Shown: positions 33,754 to 40,899 of the stretch, piece after piece
How the letters are laid out: every line of letters starts with the position of its first letter
Numbering within the stretch: the stretch's first letter is position 1
From: JAOPZW01 sp963707695
GTDB lineage: Bacteria > Actinomycetota > Thermoleophilia > Solirubrobacterales > Solirubrobacteraceae
Length of the DNA stretch: 64,000 nt
Direction of reading: 5' to 3'
Assembly: GCA_963707695.1 (NCBI GenBank)
Contig: CAVPQY010000004.1
Span: 248,001 to 312,000 of the forward strand
Made by a program: the position numbers and the translations under genes
The notes under the pieces: model-generated
What the model was told of the DNA's origin: nothing
The model's database searches: none
What the model saw: the letters and a program-made list of their open reading frames with translations, nothing else

Positions 33754-34093
33754 GCGGCTGCCCGGCCGCCGGCCGCGGCGTCAGCGCCGGCCGCGCGCCG
33801 GCCGCCGCGTCAGCCCGCGCGGCGGGACCGCCGGGCGGGGCGGCCGCGCCAAGGGGCGCGGCCCATCCGCATGCGCCACAACCCGAGGCCGACCCAGTAG
33901 GCCCCGTGGACGGCCACGCGGGCCTCGACGAGGCGGCTGCCCGGCCGTGGCCGGGTCCGCCGGGGGGAGCGGGCGCGTGCGAGGGTCACGGGAGCAGGGT
34001 CGCGCCTGCGCCGCGCGCGCTCAATGGCGCACGCCGGTCGGGTTCGGGGTGCGCGCACCACCGCGGGTCGGCTCGGCTCCCGCCGGCGGCGGC
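33754..34093. other. 340-base stretch between SHOCT and FGE genes
   Basis: Extremely GC-rich, with several overlapping GCCGG-type inverted repeats at 33760-33830 that could terminate the SHOCT transcript. The only possible gene I see is the weak minus-strand ORF 33810-33989. Confidence 0.5.
33810..33989 (-). CDS. Possible small basic protein
   Basis: 59 residues from GTG 33989. The middle, VEARVAVHGAYWVGLGLWRM, looks like a short amphipathic or membrane segment inside an arginine-rich protein. No ribosome site is evident and composition alone could produce it. It may be an extension of the operon reading from the FGE gene, whose stop is 105 bases upstream. Confidence 0.3.
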   Translation of the reverse strand: MTLARARSPRRTRPRPGSRLVEARVAVHGAYWVGLGLWRMRMGRAPWRGRPARRSRRAG

Positions 34094-34996
34094 TCAGGGC
34101 CGGATGACGCAGCGGAAGCCGATGTGGCTCGTGGAGGTGTCGACGGCCTCGAACTGCCGTGCCGCGGGGCGGAACCGCAGGCAGTAGCTCGGCGCGCACA
34201 GGTGCGATCCGCCCTTGATGACGTGGCGCGGGATGAGCTCCGGGGCGGGCGCCGGCGCGCAGCACGCGGCCGCGGCCTCCGGCGGCGGCCCGGAGGCGGC
34301 GTCGGCCGTCCACTCCCAGACGTTGCCGCACACGTCGTGCAGCCCGAAGCCGTTGGCCGGGAAGCTGCCGACCGGCGACGTCGCCGGCCACCCGTCCAGG
34401 GCGAGGTTCTGCCACGGGAACTCGCCCTGCCACCAGTTCGCCGGGTGGCGGCCGCCCGGCGTCGGCTCATCGCCCCACGCGAAGCGGGTGCCCTCCAGGC
34501 CGCCGCGGGCGGCGCGCTCCCACTCCGCCTCGGTCGCCAGCGCCTTCCCCGCCCACGCCGCGTAGGCGACGGCGTCCTCGAGCGCGACATGGGTCACCGG
34601 GTGCCGCGCGCGGGTGTAGGCGTCGCTCCCCGGCCCCTCCGGGCGGTCCCACCGCGCCCGCGGGACGTACGACCACCAGGCCGACACGTCGCCGAGGTCG
34701 ACCGGCCCGGCGGTCGGCCGGAACACGAGCGAGCCGGGCACCAGCGCCGACGGCTCCACGCCCGGGTAGAGCGCCGGGTCCAGCTCGCGCTCTGCGACGG
34801 TGCGGTGGCCCGTGTCGCGCACGAAGCGCCGGAACGCGGCGACGGTCACGGGTCCCCGGTCCATCCAGAACCCGTCGACCTCGACCTCCCGGACCGGCGC
34901 CTCCTCGGGGTAGAACTCCTCGGAGCCCATGGCGAACGTCCCGCCCGGAACCCAGGCCATGTCGGGGGCGGGCGCGGAACCGGGCTGCGGTCGCAT
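34094..34996 (-). CDS. Formylglycine-generating enzyme (sulfatase-modifying factor family)
   Basis: 300 residues. FGE-sulfatase fold with MAWVPGGTFAMGSEEFYPEE near the start, ATEAEWERAARGG, GLHDVCGNVWEWTADA, and GGSHLCAPSYCLRFRP near the end. Cys267 and Cys272 match the two copper-binding catalytic cysteines of true FGEs, so the enzyme is probably active in oxidising a sulfatase cysteine to formylglycine. No sulfatase with a CxPxR motif was recognised in the window. It follows the ion-channel gene by 32 bases on the same strand. Confidence 0.88.
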   Translation of the reverse strand: MRPQPGSAPAPDMAWVPGGTFAMGSEEFYPEEAPVREVEVDGFWMDRGPVTVAAFRRFVRDTGHRTVAERELDPALYPGVEPSALVPGSLVFRPTAGPVDLGDVSAWWSYVPRARWDRPEGPGSDAYTRARHPVTHVALEDAVAYAAWAGKALATEAEWERAARGGLEGTRFAWGDEPTPGGRHPANWWQGEFPWQNLALDGWPATSPVGSFPANGFGLHDVCGNVWEWTADAASGPPPEAAAACCAPAPAPELIPRHVIKGGSHLCAPSYCLRFRPAARQFEAVDTSTSHIGFRCVIRP

Positions 34997-35028
34997 GCGC
35001 GCAGCCTGCCGGGCCCGGGCCGCATCCG

Positions 35029-35511
35029 TCACGACGGGGGCCTCTCGGGCGTCCGGTCGGCCGGGCGCACGCGCCGGAGCTCCGACTCGAGCGACTCCAG
35101 CCTGCGGGCCACCTCGTCGAGGCGCTCGAGGATCGCGTCCTCGCGGTCGGCGTTGGTCTGCGCCTGGCGCCGCGACACGAACTCGCTCGTGATCGTCGCG
35201 GTGACGATCGTCAGCAGGGACAGGCCGCCGAGCATGAGGAACGACGCCAGAGCCTGTCCGAGCGGCTGCTCGGGCACGACGTCCCCGTAGCCGACCGTCG
35301 TGACGGTCTGGACCGCCCACCAGAGGGCCAGCCAGATCGTCGGGAACGTCTCGGGGTCGGCGCGGTGCTCGATGAACCCGAAGAGCACCACCGCCGCCAC
35401 CCAGAAGACGACGATGAGCCAGGCCGCATCGCGCGGGCGCAGCGACGAGCGCTCGAACCGCCGCCGGACGTGCTCGGCGAGCGGGCCGCTGCGACTCGGG
35501 TCCGGCGTCAC
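35029..35511 (-). CDS. Two-helix potassium-channel-like protein with C-terminal coiled coil
   Basis: 160 residues. Two membrane helices flank a pore loop with the K+ selectivity filter TVGYGD (in WWAVQTVTTVGYGDVVPEQP). The soluble C-terminus is a probable coiled coil (ADREDAILERLDEVARRLES). The voltage sensor is absent, as in KcsA-like channels. GTG 35511 is chosen because a GAGGAGGAGG site lies upstream; longer forms begin in low-complexity sequence. Palindrome P13 lies 84 bases upstream, and FGE follows downstream. Confidence 0.85.
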   Translation of the reverse strand: MTPDPSRSGPLAEHVRRRFERSSLRPRDAAWLIVVFWVAAVVLFGFIEHRADPETFPTIWLALWWAVQTVTTVGYGDVVPEQPLGQALASFLMLGGLSLLTIVTATITSEFVSRRQAQTNADREDAILERLDEVARRLESLESELRRVRPADRTPERPPS

Positions 35512-35595
35512 GACGGGCTGGCCTCCTCCTCGGTCGGTCGTCGGCTCACCGCGTGCGGCGGGCCGACGCGAGGGTGCACCGTGCCGGCCCCGGGT

Positions 35596-35618
35596 GCATC
35601 CCCCGCATGAGGTGAGGC
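35596..35618. promoter_or_regulatory. Palindromic element P13 (degenerate)
   Basis: Plus-strand GCATCCCCC, spacer GCATG, AGGTGAGGC. On the minus strand it closely resembles P2 (CTCACCTCAT, then a G-run and GATG). It lies 84 bases upstream of the ion-channel GTG. Confidence 0.5.
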
Positions 35619-35714
35619 GCGGGGCGTCGACGCCGCACAGGCCGGGCGGCACCACCCGCCGTTCGGGTGTCGGCACCCTCGTCGCGTCCGGCCCTGCGCC
35701 GTAGCGTCATCTCG

Positions 35715-35746
35715 GGACCTCGGGACCTCGGGACCTCGAGACCTCG
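35715..35746. repeat. 8-base tandem repeat GGACCTCG, four copies
   Basis: Three perfect copies and one with G-to-A, ending 52 bases before ATG 35799. Could mark slippage or a multi-site operator. Confidence 0.8.
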
Positions 35747-35798
35747 AAGGGCGAGCGGCTCGCGGCCGCGAGCCGCGGGCTGGACGACTGGAGGAAGC

Positions 35799-36179
35799 AT
35801 GCTGCGACGGATGGACGACATGCCGGCTGGCACCATCGGCTTCGAGGCGGTCGGGGACGTCGAGGACGATGACTGGGAAGAGGCGGTCGAGCCGCTGCTG
35901 CGGACGCAGATCGCCGCCGGCGAGAAGGTCCGGCTGCTGTATCTCCTGGGGCCCCAGGCGGACGACGTCGAGGGCGACGCGATGAAGGCCGACGCCGGCT
36001 TCCGCGCGCGCCATGGCGGGGCGATCGAGCGCATCGCGGTCGTGACCGACGAGTCGTGGATCAAGCCGGCGCTGCGGGCGTTGTCGGTCCTCATGCCCGG
36101 GAAGGCGCGTGCCTTCGCCGTCCACGACCTCCCGGCCGCCAAGGCGTGGCTGGCCGAGGGGCTCGATCGCGCCGCATGA
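35799..36179 (+). CDS. SpoIIAA-like STAS-fold protein
   Basis: 126 residues. AGTIGFEAVGDVEDDDWEEA, KVRLLYLLGPQADDVEGDAM and a terminal KARAFAVHDLPAAKAWLAEG follow the SpoIIAA-like (PF11964) plan rather than the phosphorylatable anti-sigma antagonist. Members are often stress-related with lipid- or membrane-binding roles proposed. GGAGGAA precedes ATG 35799. The upstream 8-base repeat is a possible control site. It ends 39 bases before the convergent MFS gene. Confidence 0.75.
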   Translation: MLRRMDDMPAGTIGFEAVGDVEDDDWEEAVEPLLRTQIAAGEKVRLLYLLGPQADDVEGDAMKADAGFRARHGGAIERIAVVTDESWIKPALRALSVLMPGKARAFAVHDLPAAKAWLAEGLDRAA

Positions 36180-36218
36180 GCCGCGAGCGACTGCCGCGCT
36201 CCGGAGCGTCCGCCCCGG

Positions 36219-37826
36219 TCAGGCCACCATCGCTGCTTCAGCGGAGGCTGATGGCTCGACGTCAGGGAGGCGCACCATGCGGAAGGCGCTGAACAACCCG
36301 ACGACCCCCGCGAGGATCGGCACGAGCAGCGCCACCTGAAGGGCGAGGTTCGTCGCGTCGGTGTTGATGCTCTGGATCTCCTCCCGGACGGCAGGAGGCT
36401 CGTCGACGAGCAGCTCGTCGAGCTGCGTGGTGCTGACGACCTGCGCGTCGTCCTCCAGCGTCTGCGCGATCTGCTGCTGCTGTGAGGACGGGATCACCGG
36501 GCTCGCGTTGGTCATGTTCGTGAACGCCAGGGAGAGGGTCGCGAGCAGGACGCCGCCGGCCACCGCCAGGCCGAGGGACAGCCCGAAGGACCCCGACGCC
36601 GAGTTGACCCCGGCCGCCTCGCTGATCCGCTCCTCGTCGATCGGGGCGAGCGTGTAGTTGTTGAGCTGCGAGACCAGCAGGCCGAGGCCCGCGCCGGCGA
36701 TCACGAGCGGGATCGCGAGGTACCAGCCCGAGTCGGCCTCGGGCACGATCGGGATGACGAGCGCCAGGCCGAGCGTGCTCAGCGCGAACCCGGCCCGGAT
36801 GATGGTGGCGGAGCGCCGGCCGCCGGCCTTCCGTCCGGCCAGGATCGCGACGGCGAACATGGTCAGCGAGAGCGGGGCCAGCGACAGGCCCGTCTGCAGG
36901 GCGTCGTACTCGAGCTTGATCTGCAGGAAGATCGGCAGCGCGATCATCGCCCCGCCGAGCGTGACGTTCTGCAGCATCTGCCCGGTGATGCCGACCGTGA
37001 AGTGCGGGAGCCGGAACAGGTCCGGATCGAGCAGGGTCACCTTCCCGTCGCGATGGCGCCGCACGAGCCAGCGGGCGAGCGCCCACAGCGCGACCGCGCC
37101 GCTCGCGATGAGCAGCACGACGTAGTCGCCGCCCTCCTGCCACACCAGGATGCCGAGCACCACGCCGCCCATCCCCACGACGGACAGGCCCGCACCCACC
37201 ACGTCGACCTGCCGCGGGCCGGTGTAGGGGACGTCCTCGAGGAGCCCGATCTGCGAGAGCACGACCGCGATGACGACGACCTCGAACAGGAAGCCGACGC
37301 GCCAGGACAGGTAGGTCGTGACGAAGCCGCCGAGCAGCGGCCCCACCGCGGCGGCGATCGCGGCCGCCGCGCCGATGAGCGCATACGTCTTCTTCTGTGC
37401 CGCGCCCTCGAAGTTGCCGTGGATCAGGGACTGCATCGCCGGGAGCAGCAGCGACGCGCCGAGGCCGCCGATGATCGCCCAGAACACGATGATCGCCGTC
37501 AGGCTCTGGGCGAGGGTCATCGCCAGGGCGCCGATCGCGTAGGCCAGCAGACCGACCACGTACGCCCGCTTGCGCCCGAAGAGGTCCCCGACCTTGCTGC
37601 TGATCAGGATGAACGCCGCGGAGACCAGGGCCTCGAGCGCGATCGCGCTCTGAACCGAGCTGACCGTCGTATCGAGGTCCTTGACCACCGCCGCGATCGA
37701 CACGTTCATCAGCGACGTGTCCACGACGAGCACGAACATCGCCGCCGCGAGCACGAGCGACAGCCGGAGGTTCCCTGCTTCCTCCCGGGGAACGCCCGTG
37801 GCGGCGGCACCGGTCACGGGGCGCAC
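36219..37826 (-). CDS. MFS drug exporter, 14-helix EmrB/QacA type
   Basis: 535 residues with about 14 hydrophobic helices. The DHA2-family motif region reads LVVDTSLMNVSIAAVVKDLD near residues 33-52, then the loop KVGDLFGRKRAYVVG. A long soluble loop between the last helices (about 445-500) is typical for DHA2 members of actinobacteria. A proton-coupled multidrug exporter is likely; the substrate is unknown. Palindrome P12 lies about 197 bases upstream, divergent to the DUF3052 gene. Confidence 0.85.
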   Translation of the reverse strand: MRPVTGAAATGVPREEAGNLRLSLVLAAAMFVLVVDTSLMNVSIAAVVKDLDTTVSSVQSAIALEALVSAAFILISSKVGDLFGRKRAYVVGLLAYAIGALAMTLAQSLTAIIVFWAIIGGLGASLLLPAMQSLIHGNFEGAAQKKTYALIGAAAAIAAAVGPLLGGFVTTYLSWRVGFLFEVVVIAVVLSQIGLLEDVPYTGPRQVDVVGAGLSVVGMGGVVLGILVWQEGGDYVVLLIASGAVALWALARWLVRRHRDGKVTLLDPDLFRLPHFTVGITGQMLQNVTLGGAMIALPIFLQIKLEYDALQTGLSLAPLSLTMFAVAILAGRKAGGRRSATIIRAGFALSTLGLALVIPIVPEADSGWYLAIPLVIAGAGLGLLVSQLNNYTLAPIDEERISEAAGVNSASGSFGLSLGLAVAGGVLLATLSLAFTNMTNASPVIPSSQQQQIAQTLEDDAQVVSTTQLDELLVDEPPAVREEIQSINTDATNLALQVALLVPILAGVVGLFSAFRMVRLPDVEPSASAEAAMVA

Positions 37827-38022
37827 CGATCGCTCGCCCGCGGGTCGGTAGCGCGATCCGCCGGCCGCGGTGCGCGCGCCGAACCCGGCCTGGACCCGCA
37901 GGCGGACTGATGGTGCACAGCGGCCCCGCGGTCGCGCATCCTGCGGTCTCCTGCCTCATGAACGTGTGCGGCCGAAGGCTCTCGACCCAGCTGCGACGAC
38001 CGTACGGCACCTCGGTCGCATC

Positions 38023-38044
38023 GCATCACCCGCATCGGATGAGC
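38023..38044. promoter_or_regulatory. Palindromic element P12
   Basis: GCATCACCC, spacer GCAT, CGGATGAGC; left arm perfect, right arm diverged. It is the rightmost copy found, 73 bases from GTG 38118. Confidence 0.55.
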
Positions 38045-38103
38045 GCGGAGGGCAGCGCCGGCTCGGGCGCGGTCTCCGCGAGCGGGGCCCGCAGCTCACG
38101 CCG

Positions 38104-38109
38104 TAGCCT
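38104..38109 (+). promoter_or_regulatory. Leaderless-type -10 box TAGCCT
   Basis: TAGCCT ends eight bases before GTG 38118. Confidence 0.4.
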
Positions 38110-38117
38110 CCGCGGGC

Positions 38118-38534
38118 GTGAGCTCCCCGCCGGCCGGCTACAGCGGCACCCCGCTGCCCCGCAAGCTCGGCTTCGCGCCGGGCCTGCGCGCCGCGTTCGT
38201 CGACGCGCCCGACGGCTTCCCGGCGCTCCTCGGCCAGCTGCCCGACGGCGTTCGCGTGCTCGCGCGGCCGCGGGCCGGGACCGACCTCGTCGTCGCGTTC
38301 GTCACGGCCCGCCGGGCGCTCGAGCGGCGCCTCCCGACGCTGCGCCGCGCGATCGAGCCCGCCGGGGCGCTGTGGGTCGCCTGGCCCAAGCGCGCCTCAG
38401 GCGTGGCCACCGACGTCACGGAGGACGTCGTGCGCGAGGTGGCGCTGCCGACCGGCCTCGTCGACGTCAAGGTCTGCGCCATCGACGCGACCTGGTCGGG
38501 CCTGAAGCTCGTCGTGCGCCGGGAGCTGCGGTGA
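38118..38534 (+). CDS. DUF3052 family protein
   Basis: 138 residues. YSGTPLPRKLGFAPGLRAAF, then ALWVAWPKRASGVATDVTED and VDVKVCAIDATWSGLKLVVR match DUF3052, a small conserved actinobacterial family of unknown function. The start GTG lies eight bases after a TAGCCT box, so the message is probably leaderless. It overlaps the thioesterase gene by four bases (GTGA), a coupled pair. Confidence 0.85.
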   Translation: MSSPPAGYSGTPLPRKLGFAPGLRAAFVDAPDGFPALLGQLPDGVRVLARPRAGTDLVVAFVTARRALERRLPTLRRAIEPAGALWVAWPKRASGVATDVTEDVVREVALPTGLVDVKVCAIDATWSGLKLVVRRELR

Positions 38535-39334
38535 GCGACGCGATCTTCACACGAGAGGGCGACCTGCTCGTGCCCTCGCCGCACGCCCGCGGCCCGTGGG
38601 ACCCCGGCGCGCTGCACGGGGGCGCGCCGGCGGGCGTGCTGGCCGACGCGGTCGCCCGGGCACAGCCCGGCGCGGGGGAGCTGCAGGTCGCGCGCCTGAC
38701 GTACGAGTTCCTCGGGCCCGTCCCGCTCGCCCCCCTGCGCGTCCGCGCCGAGGTGACGAGGCCGGGCCGGCGCTTCCAGCTCGTCGAGGGCGAGGCGACG
38801 ACCGAGGACGGGCGGCCGCTGGTCCGCGTGCGCGCCGTCCGCCTGCGCCGGGCCGAGGTGGCGCTGCCGGCGGGCCTGGAGCACGGGACCCTGCCGCCCG
38901 GCGCCGGGGGCCCGGAGGCGGCCGAGCCCTCGCCCTTCCCGACGGCCCCGGGCGACCACCCCGAGGGGTTCCACCGCACGGGCATGGACCTCCGCTTCGC
39001 CGCCGGGACGGGCTTCGCGCCCGGCCCGGCCCTGACCTGGTTCCGGCTGGCCATGCCGCTCGTCGCCGGCGAGCCGACGGCGCCGGCCGCCCGCGTGGCC
39101 GCCGCGGCGGACTTCGGCAACGGCGTCAGCCGCGTCCTGGACTTCGAGAGGTTCCTCTTCGTCAACACCGACCTGACCGTCCACGTGCACCGCGAGCCGG
39201 CCGGCGAGTGGGTGCTCCTCGACGCCGTGACCCGCGTCGGGCCGACGGGAGGCGGCCTGGCCTGGTCCGTGCTCCACGACCGGCAGGGGCCGCTCGGCCT
39301 CGCCGCGCAGACGCTCTTCGTCGACGCCCGCTAG
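38531..39334 (+). CDS. Acyl-CoA thioesterase-like (double hotdog) protein
   Basis: 267 residues. Two hotdog halves: HGGAPAGVLADAVARAQPGA and TYEFLGPVPLAPLRVRAEVT in the first; ALTWFRLAMPLVAGE and SRVLDFERFLFVNTDLTVHV in the second. This is the TesB-like arrangement seen in actinobacterial thioesterase family proteins. It probably hydrolyses an acyl-CoA; the chain is unknown. GTG 38531 overlaps the DUF3052 stop. Confidence 0.8.
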   Translation: MSDAIFTREGDLLVPSPHARGPWDPGALHGGAPAGVLADAVARAQPGAGELQVARLTYEFLGPVPLAPLRVRAEVTRPGRRFQLVEGEATTEDGRPLVRVRAVRLRRAEVALPAGLEHGTLPPGAGGPEAAEPSPFPTAPGDHPEGFHRTGMDLRFAAGTGFAPGPALTWFRLAMPLVAGEPTAPAARVAAAADFGNGVSRVLDFERFLFVNTDLTVHVHREPAGEWVLLDAVTRVGPTGGGLAWSVLHDRQGPLGLAAQTLFVDAR

Positions 39335-39430
39335 CCGCCGGCGCGGATGCGGGTGCGCCGGCGTGGCCATGAGAGCGTCGCGCTCGCGCGCCGACGTGCC
39401 GAACGGCGACCGTCGGAGGGCAACGCACGC

Positions 39431-39436
39431 CACAAT
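39431..39436 (+). promoter_or_regulatory. Possible leaderless -10 box CACAAT
   Basis: CACAAT ends five bases before GTG 39442; weaker match to TANNNT. Confidence 0.3.
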
Positions 39437-39441
39437 GGGCC

Positions 39442-40059
39442 GTGGTGGACCCGTTCGCCGTCCTCGGCCTCGACCCCGCCTCCTCGCCCCAGGAGGCGGC
39501 GGCCGCGTACCGCCGGCTGGCCAAGGAGTGGCATCCGGACCGCGCCGGCGTCGACGCCGCGCGACGGATGGCCGAGATCAACGCCGCCTACGACCTCCTG
39601 CGCGCCGGGGACTGGCAGCGCCGCCGGGAGGGCGCGCACGCCCGGACGCGCCGCCACCAGGGCCGCGCCCACGCCCCGGCGCGCCGCGGGCCGGCGGGGG
39701 CCTGGCTGTCGCCGGCGACCCGCAGGGCGCTCGGCGGCGAGCTCCTGCGCGCGCTGGAGCCCGACGAGGCGGTCGTCCTCGTGACGCCCGCCGCGACGTG
39801 GGCCAGCCCGCAGACGCTGCTGGCCCTGACCGACCGGCGCCTGCTGTGGCTGCTCGACGACGCCCCGACCGATCGCGTCCGCAGCGCCCGCCTCGGCCTC
39901 GTCGTCGCGGTCGAGCACCGGCTGCGCCGCCCGCTGCGGCGCGTCGCCACCGTCCGCGTGCACCTCCGCGACCGCCGCCGGCTCGAGTTCACCGAGCTGC
40001 GCCCCGCCACGGCGGCCGCGCTCGCGCGCCGCCTGAGCGCGACGCTCGACGCCGCCTAG
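39442..40059 (+). CDS. J-domain protein
   Basis: 205 residues. A J domain at residues 1-60 with the HPD motif in LAKEWHPDRAGVD, preceded by DPFAVLGLDPASSPQEAAAA. The C-terminal half is a PH-like/YokE-type region (LLRALEPDEAVVLVTPAATW, LLALTDRRLLWLLDD), not a DnaJ zinc finger, so it is a specialised DnaK partner and not the main DnaJ. The start is GTG 39442. Its last four bases overlap the convergent SRPBCC gene. Confidence 0.85.
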   Translation: MVDPFAVLGLDPASSPQEAAAAYRRLAKEWHPDRAGVDAARRMAEINAAYDLLRAGDWQRRREGAHARTRRHQGRAHAPARRGPAGAWLSPATRRALGGELLRALEPDEAVVLVTPAATWASPQTLLALTDRRLLWLLDDAPTDRVRSARLGLVVAVEHRLRRPLRRVATVRVHLRDRRRLEFTELRPATAAALARRLSATLDAA

Positions 40060-40496
40060 GCGCCCAGGCGCGTGCGCAGGTCGTCGACGGCGCCGTCGAC
40101 CACCCGGGCCCGGACGCGATCGGCGACCCCGCCGTGCAGGACGAGCCCCAGCCGCCGCCCCGGGTCGACCTGCACCGCGTACGTCACGCGGCACGCCTCC
40201 GGCCCGGCCGGTGCGAGCGTCCAGGCGGCGTGCAGCGCCTTGACGTCGCCCCGCACGAGGTCGAAGCGGACCGCGCGCTCGTCCTCGTAGGCGTAGCGGA
40301 GCTCGAGGCCGATGACCTTGATGCCGGCGTCGAGCGCGGTGCCGACCACCGCCGGCCGGCCGGCGTCGTCGCGCGCGCGCACGTCGACGTGGTCCACGAG
40401 CCGCTGCCACGACGGGTAGGCCTCGACGTCGGCGAGCACCGCCCACGCCGCGGGCGCCGGGACGGCGAGGTCCTCGGTGCGGGTGCCCTCGAGCAT
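40056..40496 (-). CDS. SRPBCC-superfamily protein (polyketide cyclase/START-like)
   Basis: 146 residues. EDLAVPAPAAWAVLADVEAY, PSWQRLVDHVDVR and a strand-rich middle are typical of the SRPBCC hydrophobic-cavity fold. These proteins bind lipids or act on aromatic or polyketide ligands; the ligand here is unknown. It is a single gene, convergent with the J-domain gene and divergent from the DUF3307 gene. Confidence 0.8.
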   Translation of the reverse strand: MLEGTRTEDLAVPAPAAWAVLADVEAYPSWQRLVDHVDVRARDDAGRPAVVGTALDAGIKVIGLELRYAYEDERAVRFDLVRGDVKALHAAWTLAPAGPEACRVTYAVQVDPGRRLGLVLHGGVADRVRARVVDGAVDDLRTRLGA

Positions 40497-40533
40497 GGCG
40501 GCGGAGCCTACCCGGCCGTGGGACGGGGGCTGG

Positions 40534-40539
40534 TACCGT
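40534..40539 (+). promoter_or_regulatory. Leaderless-type -10 box TACCGT
   Basis: TACCGT ends ten bases before ATG 40550. Confidence 0.4.
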
Positions 40540-40549
40540 CGCTCGCCGC

Positions 40550-40897
40550 ATGACGGCGACCGAGCTGCTGGTGTGGGGCGGCGTGATCCACCTCACCGTG
40601 GACTGGCTGCTCCAGAACGAGTGGATGGCGCGGCACAAGACGAACCTCCGCCACCCGGCGGGGTACGTCCACGCCGGCCTCCACGGCGTCGCCATGCTCG
40701 CGATCTTCCCGCCGCTCGCCGCGCTCGCCCTCGGCCTGGCGCACCTGCTCATCGACACCCGCAAGCCCCTGGAGTGGTGGGGGCGCATCGTCACGCAGAC
40801 CACGAGCGGCCCCCTCGCGCTCGACGTGCACCTCTGGCGCGACCAGACGCTGCACCTCGTCACGATCGCGGTCGCCGCGCTGCTCGTCGGGTCCTAG
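40550..40897 (+). CDS. DUF3307 family membrane protein
   Basis: 115 residues. WGGVIHLTVDWLLQNEWMAR near the start and LALGLAHLLIDTRKPLEWWG in the middle are the DUF3307 signature, with three hydrophobic helices. Function unknown. Two bases separate its stop from the CDF transporter ATG, so they are co-transcribed. Confidence 0.8.
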   Translation: MTATELLVWGGVIHLTVDWLLQNEWMARHKTNLRHPAGYVHAGLHGVAMLAIFPPLAALALGLAHLLIDTRKPLEWWGRIVTQTTSGPLALDVHLWRDQTLHLVTIAVAALLVGS

Positions 40898-40899
40898 CG

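Noticed and set aside
3192..38044. The palindromes as intrinsic terminators or REP-type mobile repeats
   Set aside because: They lie upstream of genes, often between divergent pairs, not at gene ends, and the spacers differ in sequence while the arms are kept.
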